This document shows, in pieces, positions 30,406 through 41,914 of a DNA stretch of 64,000 nt. This stretch comes from Cyanophora paradoxa. Taxonomy: Eukaryota; Glaucocystophyceae; Cyanophorales; Cyanophoraceae. The notes below the pieces were generated by a model. That model saw only the letters and a program-made list of their open reading frames with translations, was not told the DNA's origin and ran no database searches. The translations under genes and the position numbers were made by a program. The stretch covers positions 151,622 through 215,621 of the forward strand of contig QPMI01000170.1 of the NCBI GenBank assembly GCA_004431415.1, in the 5' to 3' direction. Every line of letters begins with the position of its first letter. The first letter of the stretch is position 1.

Positions 30406-32044
30406 TACCGCTAAAAAAACCACCAAGAACCTCTGCACGGACCTCGAAAGGTACGACCAGGGTACGGGTGGTTGAGGTACCGGATCACTGACAATCCCGA
30501 AGCTCATACAAGCCCAGGATCGGGCACTAAAACCTGGTCGGCGTTCCGGGCCGTAGCTAGGCGCTCCAGCTGCAGGAATGGCGTCCTATCGATCAATACT
30601 GGTGTCTCTGATGCCAAGCGCGCGCCCCCGAAGCGATTCAGGTGCCGTCCGTGCGAACTGCTTCGCCCCACTGGTCTGACGCGGTCCGAGCTGCAGCTAG
30701 GTGGCCGGAAAGTGCAGGCGGTCAACCTATGAGCTGACGGCTATCGGGCAGCGCAGGCAGGTGCGGCTTTTCAAAGTCGCCGCTAACGGTCACATTGCAC
30801 TGAGCGCAATCTGCCCGCAGACAAGCGCTCTCGCTGGCTGAAACGCATCTAACGAGTCTGTAGAGGGGGCCAGAGTGCTTCGCCGCTGCCGCCGCCGCCG
30901 ACTAGGTGTGGTGCTGCCGCCGCCGCTGCCGCCCACTCCATTGACGAAGCGCAGACCCTGTAGATCAGCCGTCGTGCAAGCCGTGTCGTCGGTAGAAGCA
31001 GATGCTGTCTCTTAGGCCGCCCTCCTTCACGGTTCGCCGCCCGCTTGCATGCTCTCGACCGCCCGACCGACGCACGACCCGTATCGATTGCAGCGCGCTC
31101 GGCTGGCGGCGGCATGATGTAGCAGAGCTTTCTGATCTGTGCAGCAATGCCGCGGTCCGTTCGGTTTCCTTTTTCCGGTTGTCCGCTCCTTCGCCGCCTG
31201 CTGATTCCTCTCGCACGCAGCCAGACGGTGCTGCGCTATTGCTGCTCTGATGAATACGAAGCGATAGTGCTGTTTTGGCGGAGCTGCTGCATCGACGAGC
31301 AGCCGCCTCGCTACGCCGGCCGGCCGGCCGGCGCTCTCTTGAACCCTGCGCTTCTAGCTGCGCTGCTTGGCTCGCGCTGCTAGATCTAGACAGTTTGGCT
31401 TTCAGTATGGCTGGAGCGCAACACCCGCCGCCAGGCCGGTCTAGATCTGCTGCCGGCTGGCGGACCGCGCCCGGCCTCCAAGCACCGCTTTCTGCGTGGC
31501 TGCTCTCCAGCCTAGCCTAGGATTCTGTGATCTATTTGTGTTTTAGTGAAGCACACGCTCTCGCACCCACTGGGCCAGGCTCGGCGCGGATCTTGGGGCT
31601 TGGTTAGTTCTTGGCCGCAGTGCTTGAATGGGTCGCATGATGTGTGTCGGCACCCCTCAGAAGCGTACTGCAGCAGATCTGAGCGTATAAGCTTGCACGG
31701 GCCGGCTGAGTACGCCGACGCCGCGCCTTGCACGCCGAGGCAACTAGTCCGCCAGGCCGACACCCCCTCGGCTGCGCGCACGCCGTCATTCGGTGGCTGG
31801 TCCGCCGCGAGCCCTCCGAGGGCTCGCATTGAAGAGAAAACTCAATTTGACACCGCGCGAATGCTTCGGGGATGAGCTGCGCGACGTTTACTTGACGCGC
31901 GACGCGCTGATCCTGTGAGTGATCATGAGCGATATGAGGTGCGGGGTAAGCGAGTTCGCGACGCAGAAGCTGCAGGCGGGCTGTATATGGCCTTATTTAA
32001 TGTTATCATGCTTAGTTATAGCGGCCACCGCACTGCGGCAGTTG
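30406..32044. other. Intergenic, no gene recognised
   Basis: Only short open frames with no recognisable motif. Minor features: GCCGCCGCC-type triplets at 30885-30935 and a GGCCGGCCGGCCGG stretch at 31318-31332. It borders the LTR element on its right. Confidence 0.5.
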
Positions 32045-32049
32045 CCAAG

Positions 32050-32420
32050 TGCGCTGAGCGGGATGCGCTAAGCAGTAGGCTAGGCCCAGAGGCGCCCCAA
32101 GCAGAGAGGGACAGGCCCGTACAGCACCGTAGGGCGACGGCAAGCGGGTGCCATTACGTACACAGCAGGCGCAGAGCCGGTGTAAGACAGCAAGTAACAG
32201 GTACAGCGTAAGACAGTAAGTACAGAGAACAAGGACAAGAACGACAGCCAGCAAGCGAGCGCCGCGCAGGGCAAGCGAGGGCCCAGGGCTAAAATAAGCG
32301 GGCCAGTTGGCAACAACGTGGCACCAGGAATAGCAGGCTACAAAGGGTACAAGGCAAGGCAAGCTGCCGGCTTAGAGCCGACGACCAGGGCTAGCTGGGA
32401 GTCGGAAAGTGGGCGGCACA
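32050..32420 (-). repeat. LTR (3' LTR in element orientation)
   Basis: The left copy of the 371-bp terminal repeat. In plus-strand view it begins TGCGCTGAGCGGG and ends GGGCGGCACA. The left flank is CCAAG. Confidence 0.9.
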
Positions 32421-32512
32421 CGCTTCCCGCTACAAAAAGCCGTCCTCGGCGCTACGAGCTAAAGGCTGAACTAAAGCTGCGTAGGCGAGGCTGAACGGAC
32501 TACAAGCCAAAA

Positions 32513-33668
32513 GCCGGCTACCGTCCCTGCACAGAAAGCCGTCCTCGGCGCCACAGCGGGCGGGCCGGAGGGGCAAATGAAAATCCATCAGGCCGTCGGC
32601 ACCAGTATGAGGAACTGGGCCCAACAAGGAAAGTTGGGTGAGGGACCCACGACCTGACGCCAGAGCGCGCGGAGCGCCGCCAGCCAACCGGGGGCAAACC
32701 CTCTAAATCCCGCCGGAGGGGAAAACGAGTGCTAGCGCTAGCACTAAGCTCGAATTCGAAGCCGGCGCCGCCCGCCGGGCTGCGGCGGCGCCGGGTCGAA
32801 AGTTCCACAGTGTAGAAGGTACTTGACGTCGAGTGTAGGAGTGTAGGACCGCAGGCTCGATCAGCAGAGCCGCAGCGGCAGAGTACGCGTTGCGGGCCAA
32901 GCTCGGCGCAGCTTGCCGCAGTGCGTTGCCAAGTGACTCGGCCGGCGGAGTCACAAGGCGGGGCGATCGGACAGCACAGTAGAGTGTGCAGCCGCGTACG
33001 CGTAGAGCAGGCAAGCCATGAAGAGTAGAGGAGGCGAGCCAGTCGTACGGGGTCAGGCTCCTGGTCGCATCATACACGATGGTAGCCGCTCTTGGCGATG
33101 GGTCTGTATGATGCGACCAGGAGCCTGACCCCGTACGACTGGCTCGCCTCCTCTACTCTTCATGGCTTGCCTGCTCTACGCGTACGCGGCTGCACACTCT
33201 ACTGTGCTGTCCGATCGCCCCGCCTTGTGACTCCGCCGGCCGAGTCACTTGGCAACGCACTGCGGCAAGCTGCGCCGAGCTTGGCCCGCAACGCGTACTC
33301 TGCCGCTGCGGCTCTGCTGATCGAGCCTGCGGTCCTACACTCCTACACTCGACGTCAAGTACCTTCTACACTGTGGAACTTTCGACCCGGCGCCGCCGCA
33401 GCCCGGCGGGCGGCGCCGGCTTCGAATTCGAGCTTAGTGCTAGCGCTAGCACTCGTTTTCCCCTCCGGCGGGATTTAGAGGGTTTGCCCCCGGTTGGCTG
33501 GCGGCGCTCCGCGCGCTCTGGCGTCAGGTCGTGGGTCCCTCACCCAACTTTCCTTGTTGGGCCCAGTTCCTCATACTGGTGCCGACGGCCTGATGGATTT
33601 TCATTTGCCCCTCCGGCCCGCCCGCTGTGGCGCCGAGGACGGCTTTCTGTGCAGGGACGGTAGCCGGC
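32513..33668. repeat. Large palindrome, 562-bp arms with 32-nt spacer
   Basis: Left arm 32513-33074 and right arm 33107-33668 are reverse complements, with no mismatch noticed; the spacer is 33075-33106. The arms begin AGCCGGCT and meet at CTGGTCGCATCATA. Short overlapping frames in the two arms encode the same peptide (MYDATRSLTPYDWLASS...), a result of the symmetry and not evidence of a gene. The structure lies inside the LTR retroelement. Confidence 0.9.
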
Positions 33669-33688
33669 TAGCCGGCGTACGCACAAGC

Positions 33689-34019
33689 CGCCGGGCTGCG
33701 GCGGCGCCGGGTCGAAAGTTCCACAGTGTAGAAGGTACTTGATGTAGAATGTAGGAGTGTAGGACCGCAGGCTCGATCAGCAGAGCCGCAGCGGCAGAGT
33801 ACGCGTTGCGGGCCAAGCTCGGCGCAGCTTGCCGCATTGCGTTGCCAAGTGACTCGGCCGGCGGAGTCACAAGGCGGGGCGATCGGACAGCACAGTAGCG
33901 TGTGCAGCCGCGTACGCGTAGAGCAGGCAAGCCATGAAGAGTAGAGGCGGCGAGCCAGTCGTACGGGGTCAGGCTCCACAGCAGCAGCAGGCCACTGGTC
34001 GCATCATACAGACCCATCG
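33689..34019. repeat. Third, diverged copy of the palindrome arm
   Basis: Repeats about 300 bp of the left arm (from CCGCCGGGCTGCGG, corresponding to 32775-33074) in the same orientation, with several substitutions and an insertion CACAGCAGCAGCAGG near 33977. It ends with CAGACCCATCGCCAAG, the reverse complement of part of the palindrome spacer. Confidence 0.85.
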
Positions 34020-34967
34020 CCAAGGATCCTCCACGATCAGACGGGATGGCAAACCACGGACACAGCTATCGAGTCCGCCGGCGTACGCAGATGCAGCGCG
34101 TAGCCAGGGCTTAGGCAGGCCACCATCGCGGGACAGGAGACAGCATCAGCGCGGCCCGGAATGATCATCGGTGCTCGCGTGATAGTCGTAGGCAAGACGT
34201 ATGGACCTATCAGCAGCGGAGAGTCGCAAGCGGAGGCTTGGTCGGAAGCACCCGGACTAGAGCGCCGGTGCGTGCTGGCTTGGTCAGCGTGGAATCACCC
34301 ACAGCTAAGCAGACCGAAACAGCGCTGGCGTCCAGCTGGAATCACCCAGCTGCCAGGTTCAACCGAAGCACGGGAATCACCCAACGGGCCGACGCAGTCG
34401 ACGCGCGAGCGTGAAGACTGGTCGCGGGCATCACCCAGTGCTGCTTGCTGACGCTCTTCAACAGACAGGTCCGCTGTCCGCCGTCCAACTTTAGCTATGG
34501 CTGCTCACGTCGTCGTAGGACGTTCCAGAGCGCATTCTTTACGCTTCTGTTGACCTTCGCCCGCCGGACAGGCCTCGGTCAGACCTCCGCCCGCTGAACA
34601 GGCCTCGGTCGCTGATCAAACGCCCCCGACAGGAAAGAACGACAGTCCGCACACGCGTGAGATGTGCGTGAAGCGACTGACATCTGGCTTGACGAGCTGG
34701 ACGTCCCGGAGAAGGGCAGCTACGTCGTCGGAGCCAGGGCAAGGTCTTGGCATCTTGTCTACCGTCTAGGTGCGACAGCGCGCACAGTAGACTTGACAAC
34801 AGATAGATGCGCTTCCTCGCATAGAGATCGCTGTCAAGTGGAGCTGCGCCGGCTTCCACTGACGCGTACGCAACCCGCAGAGCCGAGAGAGACGCGGAGC
34901 CGCACGTCCTCTGGATGCAGGGTGGAGTCAAGTGGAGTGATCCTCACGAGGGATGCCACTCGCCGCC

Positions 34968-35212
34968 GCTGAGCGTGCCTCGGGAGGTCCGCAGGCGCCA
35001 CAGCAGCCGTCGTAGGTAAGACCTCGGGCGCGTACTGGGGCCATGTTATCCCAGGGCATTTCACGTCGCAGCGGTTTGACTCCATGCGTTCTTCAGATAC
35101 ACTCGCCACCATTGAGCGTGCCTCGGGCTAGCCAGAGGTGCCATCGCAGCCGTCGTAGGTGAGACCTCGGGCGCGTACTGGGGCCATGTTATCCCAGGGC
35201 ATTCACGTCTTG
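34968..35212 (+). repeat. Two direct copies of a ~97-bp unit
   Basis: The unit starts TGAGCGTGCCTCGGG, continues with CAGCCGTCGTAGGT, GACCTCGGGCGCGTACTGGG and ends CCATGTTATCCCAGGGCATT with CACGTC. Copies begin at about 34971 and 35112, spaced about 141 bp. They lie in the interior of the LTR element; GGAATCACCCA also recurs at 34291, 34340 and 34373 nearby. Confidence 0.8.
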
Positions 35213-35931
35213 GCGGGCTGACTCTGTACTTTCTGCAGAGAGAAAAGATTGATTGACCGGCGCTTCATAGCTGCCTTGCGAGCCTGGCATGTCACGAGCA
35301 TGCGGGCAACTCGACAAAACAAGACGACGACGAAAAGAAGGTATGTTCATGAAGAATACTCATTCAGAGAGCTTTTATCATCATACGTCTCACTGCACGT
35401 GGACCAGAGAAGAAACGACATGCCACGACGACAAGAAGATCATCATTCGATCGGCGTCAACACGCAATTCGATCGGTATGACGACGTGTGTAGATGTAGA
35501 GGGTGTTGCTCCACATACAATACATTTAGTAGTACGTTGTGGTGTCGTCCCCCGATACAATGCAATACAGTTTCACTCGACATGCGCGCGGGCTGCATCA
35601 GCATTTGCTCTTGAGCGCAGCCACGGCACGTTTAGATGACTGTGAGCGCATGCGGCTCAATAGACGGGTTGGCGGACGCTTCCCACTACAGAAAGAGTGG
35701 TGCGCCAGGTCCGTAAGCAAGAAAGGCGCAGTGGCGGGTGGAAAGGCATGAACCATGCGGTTCGTATTGCTAAGCTCTGCCGCATAGGCGCTTCCCACTA
35801 CAAGAAAGTGGAGGCCGTACGCGCAAGCCAAGGCAAACGATGGCGTGCTTGTCCAGGGGTTCGGGCAAGAGCGCAGCGTTCGTCCCCAGGCATACGAGCT
35901 AAAAAGTCGAAGCCCAACGCAGCAGCCCCCA

Positions 35932-36302
35932 TGCGCTGAGCGGGATGCGCTAAGCAGTAGGCTAGGCCCAGAGGCGCCCCAAGCAGAGAGGGACAGGCCC
36001 GTACAGCACCGTAGGGCGACGGCAAGCGGGTGCCATTACGTACACAGCAGGCGCAGAGCCGGTGTAAGACAGCAAGTAACAGGTACAGCGTAAGACAGTA
36101 AGTACAGAGAACAAGGACAAGAACGACAGCCAGCAAGCGAGCGCCGCGCAGGGCAAGCGAGGGCCCAGGGCTAAAATAAGCGGGCCAGTTGGCAACAACG
36201 TGGCACCAGGAATAGCAGGCTACAAAGGGTACAAGGCAAGGCAAGCTGCCGGCTTAGAGCCGACGACCAGGGCTAGCTGGGAGTCGGAAAGTGGGCGGCA
36301 CA
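35932..36302 (-). repeat. LTR (5' LTR in element orientation)
   Basis: The right copy, no difference from the left copy noticed. The right flank is CCAAG (36303-36307). The putative primer-binding site (TGG...) lies at 35931 reading leftward on the minus strand with no gap. Confidence 0.9.
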
Positions 36303-36307
36303 CCAAG

Positions 36308-36649
36308 TTGCCAATTTCATGACCTCTTTCAAATCCGAAATGAGGGGTCAGTTTCATGCTGGTTGATAAGGCATTTTGAAGAATTAATCATGCGGTTTTT
36401 TGGCAACTCGTCGGAGGCTGTCCACGCGCTTTTGCCTGCAGTTTCTGTCGATAATAGTTCATAACTGATACATTTTGGAGCATTAGAGGCTGCCGGGGCC
36501 GCGCGCGGCTCTCGGACTCCTGCCACAGGTGCTGTCACTGCAGCTGGGCCTCGGGGCCAGAACTGAGTTCGGAGCCAAACACACACATACAGCGCGTGCG
36601 CTTCAAATCACATCGTATTTGCACTAAATTAAAACTTTAAAAAGCCCTG
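36308..36649. other. Spacer between LTR element and satellite
   Basis: Moderately AT-rich, no gene. It starts TTGCCAATTTCATGACC, contains an imperfect CATGAC/GTCAGTTTCATG inverted motif, and runs into the GC satellite. Confidence 0.4.
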
Positions 36650-38215
36650 AAAGAGCCGCTGAGTCCAACGCCGCCGCGGCGCCCGGCGCCGCCCCGCGCC
36701 GCCCGGGCGGCCGCCAGCGCCGCCCCACGCCGCCGCCCGCCGCCCCGGCGGCCCCGCGCCGCCTGGGCGTCTGCCCCACGCCGCCCCGCGCCGCACCACG
36801 CCGGCACGCGCAGCCCAGGCGGCCGCCCCGCGCCGCCCCGCGCCGCCCCGCGCCGCCCCGCGACGCCCCGCGACGCCCCGAGCCGCCCCGCGCCGCCCGC
36901 GCCGCGCGGGCGGCCGGCAGCGCCGCCCCGAGCCGCCGAGCCGCCCCGCGCCGCGCGGGCGGCCGGCAGCGCCGCCCCGAGCCGCCGAGCCGCCCCGCGC
37001 CGCGCGGGCGGCCGGCAGCGCCGCCCGAGCCGCCGAGCTGCCCCGCGCCGCGCGGGCGGCCGCCAGCGCCGCCCCGCGCCGCCCGCGCCGCCCCGCGCCG
37101 CCCGCGACGCCCCGAGCCGCCCCGCGCCGCCCCGCGCCGCGCGGGCGGCCGGCAGCGCCGCCCGAGCCGCCGAGCCGCCCCGCGCCGCGCGGGCGGCCGG
37201 CAGCGCCGCCCCGAGCCGCCGAGCTGCCCCGCGCCGCGCGGGCGGCCGCCAGCGCCGCCCCGCGCCGCCCCGCGCCGCCCCGCGCCGCCCCGCGCCGCCC
37301 CGCGCCGCGCGGGCGGCCGGCAGCGCCGCCCCGAGCCGCCCCGCGCCGCCCCGACCCGCCCCGCGCCGCCCCGCGCCGCTCCGCGCCGCCGCCGCGCGGG
37401 CGGCCGCCAGCGCCGCCCCGCGCCGCCCCGAACCGCCCCGCGCCGCCCCGCGCCGCGCGGCGGCCGGCAGCGCCGCCCGAGCCGCCCCGCGCCGCCCCGC
37501 GCCGCGCGGGCGGCCGGCAGCGCCGCCCCGAGCCGCCCCGCGCCGCCCCGAGCTGCCCCGAGCTGCCCCGCGCCGCGCGGGCGGCCGCCAGCGCCGCCCC
37601 GAGCCGCCGAGCCGCCCCGCGCCGCGGGGGCGGCCGGCAGCGCCGCCCGAGCCGCCCCGCGCCGCCCCGAGCCGCCCCGCGCCGCCCGCGCCGCCCCGCG
37701 CCGCTCCGCGCCGCCGCCGCGCGGGCGGCCGCCAGCGCCGCCCCGAGCCGCCGAGCCGCCCCGCGCCGCCCCGCGCCGCCCCGAGCCGCCCCGCGCCGCC
37801 CCGCGCCGCCCGCGCCGCTCCGCGCCGCCGCCGCGCGGGCGGCCGCCAGCGCCGCCCCGCGCCGCCCGCGCCGCCCCGCGCCGCCCCGCGCCGCGGGGGC
37901 GGCCGGCAGCGCCGCCCCGAGCCGCCCCGCGCCGCCCCGAGCCGCCCCGCGCCGCCCGAGCTGCCCCGAGCTGCCCCGCGCCGCGCGGGCGGCCGCCAGC
38001 GCCGCCCCGCGCCGCCCCGCGCCGCCCCGCGCCGCCCCGCGCCGCGGGGGCGGCCGGCAGCGCCGCCCCGAGCCGCCCCGCGCCGCCCCGCGCCGCGCGG
38101 GCGGCCGGCAGCGCCGCCCCGAGCCGCCCCGCGCCGCCCCGACCCGCCCCGCGCCGCCCCGCGCCGCTCCGCGCCGCCGCCGCGCGGGCGGCCGCCAGCG
38201 CCGCGACGCGCCGCG
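36650..38215. repeat. 1.56-kb G+C satellite (GCCGCCCCGC-type units)
   Basis: Almost free of A and T. It is built from 10-mer units like GCCGCCCCGC and a longer unit containing GGGCGGCC(G/C)GCAGCGCCGCC, seen about 21 times at irregular 40-110 bp spacing. A higher-order block with GCTCCGCGCCGCCGCCGCG recurs four times (about 37376, 37700, 37815, 38165). The long open frames on the minus strand are a by-product of absent T and A; they give only G, R, A and P in any frame and are not annotated as genes. Confidence 0.93.
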
Positions 38216-39260
38216 CCGTCCCACTGGGGCCACGCCGCCTTATTGGCGCCCTGCCGATGCTGCATCAGCGTGATGCGCGCGTGAACGCGGCGGCGGGACA
38301 GCCTGGCAGGGCGAGGCGAGGTCGAGGCCAGTGTGCGTGCTGCTCGTTGTTATGCGCACTATGTCGTTGATCATACTACGTCGCTGTCAACGAGACGAAC
38401 GAGGGCGACACCTCCCGCCGCTTCTTGCACTCCGCGCCGCTCTTGGCCGCCCATGCAACGGCGCTGGCTCCTTGGATCTTGTCCGCGGACTTCTTGTGCT
38501 TGCTTCTTGTCTATGGGCTTCTTCAACCTGAAGGCGCCCGACGCGCCCTACTGCGGCGCGGGGGTCAGCGCTGTGCGGGAAGGCGAACGAACGCCGCTGC
38601 GGCCGCTTTTAAGCAGCGCAGCGAACACGCCATCCTGGTAGCCGCTGAGCGCCGTTGAACACGCATGCGCACCAGAACGCAGCAGCACCGTGGCACGGGC
38701 CACGGCCGCGCGCGGCCGGCCGACGCTCCCGGCCGACGCTCGCTTGCTGCTGCTAACTAGGGTAGGCGGCAGCTGCTGCTGCAGCGGCAGCGCGCGCCGC
38801 CCCGAGCGGCCTCCCTGGGCGGCGCCCTGATCATGAGCGGCCGGGCGCGGGGTTCCCCTGATCATCGCCCAAGTCCAATTTTTTTCGGGGTTCGCGATCG
38901 TGTGGCGAGCGAATCCCGTTGGCTGACGGAAAATTTTTCTGCTTCCAGGGCGGACGCCCTGCTTACCCAAGCTAGAGATTGATGAGCACTTTCTAATCGT
39001 TCTAACCGCGCGACGCCTTGAGCAAGCTGTGCGGAGCGGGAGCAAACCGAAGGATTGCAGCCTTCGCTGCGGCGATTTCATCCCGGGGGTTGAACTTGGG
39101 GGGTGAAAGCGGGATACACGAATTTGTTTTTTGACTCGAGGTCTTAGGACTTGACGTCAAATTGCCGGTTCGACGGTTTCGCTGTCGTGACTCGGAGGTT
39201 TTTTGGGCTCCAAGTTGACGTGACACGGAGGTTGTTGGCTCCTAGAGTCCTAGACTCGGC
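38216..39260. other. Intergenic, no gene recognised
   Basis: Short open frames only (38333-38641, 38548-39081), no recognisable domain. The segment at 38330-38540 has fairly balanced codon-like composition but no conserved motif. Confidence 0.4.
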
Positions 39261-39264
39261 TCCT

Positions 39265-39720
39265 AGCGCAAACCTCCGGCGAAGTTCTTCCCCATACAAG
39301 CGTATCGCTGTGTAGAGCTATAGCTAGTACGTATACTAGGTTACCAGGCTGGGGCCAGACTAGATCAGAGAGCTACGAGCGCCCCCAATTGCGCGTGCAA
39401 GATTACGAGCACAGATGAGAATTACGATAAGAGCCCAGACGATAAGAGCTAAGATAAGAGCTAAGCCGAGAAGTCAGCGGGGCAGCGAAACCGTTTCAAG
39501 TTTGAACTTCGGAACTACGATTATAATTACGATCGCCTAGCTACTAGGCTATATATATATAGAATTACGACCGAGAAGCCCTTGAAGGGGGGTCGAAGGT
39601 CTAGAATTACGATCGTCTGGGCTGTTGTTATATAATTACGATCGGAAGAATTACGATCGCTAGAGCCAGAGTCCGCCCTTGCAACTTGTAGACAGAGAGT
39701 TACGAACAGGGGGTACACGT
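39265..39720 (-). repeat. Dispersed AATTACGA-rich repeat, copy B
   Basis: Carries the inverted GCAAACCTCCGGCGAAGTTC block (39270-39303) shared with copy A, then at least six AATTACGA motifs (39418, 39533, 39564, 39604, 39634, 39650). The part 39400-39615 (AGCACAGATGAGAATTACGA, GAGCTAAGATAAGAGC, GAAGCCCTTGAAGGGGGGTC) is found inverted at 42416-42556. Confidence 0.8.
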
Positions 39721-40295
39721 ACGCACGCGAGTCGACGCAGCACCTCTCCGATCGCGAGCGGCGAAACGCAGCACACGCAGCGCAGGACTCCGGGACGTGG
39801 ACGCGGGGCGGAGGATGAAGCCCGTCCGGCTCGCCCCGCTGGGGCCGCTCCCCTTTCCGGCGCCGGCTGCCCCGGCGGCAGGCCCCTCGGGCTCGTTGCC
39901 CGCAGACCCCTCTAGCCCCCCCTCGTCCCCATCGCGATCGTAGTTTGTAGGAACCCCAGGGGGAAGTTGCGCGCCCCCCTTCAGAGGGCCCTGCCTGCGT
40001 CGTCCGCGGCTTCTCGCCCCCGTAGTTAGCACCGCCGCTTCTAGCCTGCGTTGTCCGCGGCTGGTATGCCAGTGTTATCAATGTGCAATCCTTAGCCAAG
40101 ACTGTGCCCCGAATATACGGTTATTATATACCGCAGCCGCTGAGCTGCAGCGCCCTGTACCCGCCGCCGCCGCGCCACGCGCCTAGCCGAGTCGCCGCAA
40201 CGCTCGTGCAGTAGCCCTCGAGCATCTGGAGATCTCTTCCAGAGTGCTTCGCAAACTGCAGTTGCGACCAACCGCGCAGCTGCAGGGGGGCGGGC
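39721..40295. other. Intergenic with a short duplicated motif
   Basis: No gene recognised. GCCTGCGTCGTCCGCGGCT occurs twice with one change (about 39993 and 40047). It separates the repeat island from the CASC3-like gene. Confidence 0.4.
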
Positions 40296-41706
40296 CTAGT
40301 CCTGATCGAGGTTGATGTCCTCCTCGGGGGGCGCGTCCGCCGCCTTCGGGGGCGCATCGGACGCCTCGACCTGCATGACAGAGCCTCAGCCGATATTTGT
40401 GTCAGAGAGGGGGCTGTGGGACGCGCCGCCGCGGCGTCACCCTCGACGCCCGGTGCGGGGGGCTCGGCAGCTTGCGCAGCGCCCTCCTCGCCAGCCGCCT
40501 CCTTCTTGCTCGCCGAGTCCTCCGCTTCCTGGGGCTTGGGCGGCGGGCCGCCGCGCCGGCGCCGCGGCTCGGCGTTCGCCACCTCCTGAGGGGCGGTCAG
40601 GGTCAAGCGGTCAGGATCGAGACGTTTCCGCTCCCACGCACGGGGAATTTATCGTGCGACCACTTGTCGCTGTCGGGACCGTCGCGTCCAAAATAGGTGG
40701 GCACGCCTGTGCGAAGGGGTGACGCTGCGGCCAGGACAGAAGGCGGGGGTAGGAGACGCGAGCTCGAGCGCACCCATGCCTCCGCGGCGCTTGTCGTCTC
40801 CAGCGCGATCGTCTGTACGAGAGAAAAATCGCACGAAAGAATAACGAGGGTGAGCATCAGGAGCACCGTGCAGGAAGTAGCGACCGCCGCGGGGCACGAC
40901 GTAATCCGTCTCAGGATTGCGCTCGACGGGGCGAGGCGGGCCGTTAGGGCGGCCGACGGCGGGACGCGTGTACCCATCGTCCCGGAAGCCGCTGAACCTG
41001 TGGAAGCTGTCGCCGCCGGGCGGGCCGCCGGAGCTGCCGCCCGACCGGAACCCGCCGCGCTCCTCGTGGCGCGAGGGCGGGGCGTTCCGGAAGCGGTCGT
41101 CGTGCACTGTGCAGCGTTCGAATGCGCGTACAATTGCTGCGGAAACGGAGGGGCGCACTGTAGCCGCCCCGGGGCCGGTCGTCGGTGCGTGGGCGTACGT
41201 CCCGATCATCGCGGTCACCGCGCGTGATCGTGCTCATTGGCCGCTTGCGGTCGTCGCGCCTGTCGTCGAAACGATCGTCCCGCCGGCGGTCGTCGCGTGG
41301 CGGGCTTCGTCGCCGGTCGTCGCTGCTGACCAACGTAAGCGGGTGCAGGCCTCACGAGGTCCGGCCGAACGAACCGCCCTTCGACCCTGCGGACGATAGA
41401 AGCATAAGCTTGCTTGCAACAAACGAAGAAGCCAGGCGGGCAAACCGTGAAATTGTCGAGCGGACCGACGGGCGATCCCCGCGCGGGGGCGGGGGGCTCC
41501 TCCGCGCGGGCGACCGTCGGCTGCTCCCGCGAGGAGGCGATCGACTGCGCCGACGGTCATCGCGCTCGTCCCTGGAACGACTGCGCGAAACGAGCTCAGC
41601 AGCCGGCATCCAATCTGGAGAGCGGCTGCTCCGCTTACCGCCAGTCTGGAGAGCGGCTGCCCCGCTTACGTTCTGGGCTCCGCCTGCGCTCGCGGTCCGC
41701 GTACAT
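40296..41706 (-). CDS. CASC3: CASC3/Barentsz-like exon junction complex protein
   Basis: Barentsz (MLN51/CASC3) clamps eIF4A3 on spliced mRNA through its Btz/SELOR motif. The N-terminus (MYADRERRRSPERKRGSR) and following exons are Arg/Ser/Asp-rich (DDRRRSRSPPRGSSRR). The Btz motif is assembled across introns: TDYVVPRGGRYFLH joined to DDRAGDDKRRGGMG and then GVPTYFGRDGPDSDKWSHDK, matching the P-R-G-R-F-F-L-H-DDR ... W-HD-F/Y pattern of the family. Splice phases agree (CAC G|AC; ATG G|GC). The tail EVANAEPRRRRGGPPPKPQ is acidic and ends EEDINLDQD before TAG (40296-40298). A 34-bp direct duplication near 41610-41680 makes the first exon junction uncertain. Confidence 0.75.
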
Positions 41707-41914
41707 TTTCGACGTGTGTATCCCTACCCCGCTCTCCCCCCCGGTCTGACTCTCATCTGGCGCACCGGCGCGCAAGAGGCACCGGTTTGCGCGTAGTTCG
41801 TAGCTCGACTGAGTACAGTCACGGCTTCCAGCCGCCAGCGACCGCTCGATCAAACCGCTCGACCGCCAGCGAGCGTACAGCGGTAGCGCGGCACGGCTCA
41901 GCTTCGCGCACGTG

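Larger units (their letters stand above)
32050..36302 (-). mobile_element. Non-autonomous LTR retroelement (LARD-like)
   Basis: Two 371-bp direct repeats (32050-32420 and 35932-36302, offset 3882, apparently identical) bound a 3.5-kb interior. On the plus strand each begins TG and ends CA. The element is flanked by a 5-bp direct duplication CCAAG (32045-32049, 36303-36307). On the minus strand the sequence next to the upstream LTR starts TGGGGGCTGCTGCGTTGGG, which has the TGG expected of a tRNA primer-binding site, and the downstream LTR is preceded by the purine-rich AGCGGGAAGCG. I therefore read it on the minus strand. No gag, protease, RT or integrase motif is visible. Identical LTRs imply recent insertion. 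Confidence 0.88.

Noticed and set aside
32012-32362. Hydrophobic Leu/Cys-rich 116-codon minus frame, repeated at 35798-36244
   Set aside because: It lies in the LTRs. An ORF in both LTR copies is expected from identity and shows no domain.
32703-33742. Paired identical peptides (MYDATRSLTPYDWLASS...) on both strands
   Set aside because: They are the same DNA read from the two palindrome arms. No homology and no start context.
36629-38265. Two open frames of more than 530 codons on the minus strand
   Set aside because: They lie in the A/T-free satellite. Stops need T and A, so every frame is open; the proteins are only G, R, A, P repeats.
39700-40032. Gly/Pro-rich minus frame of 110 codons
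   Set aside because: No homology, no splice-consistent neighbours, next to repeats.
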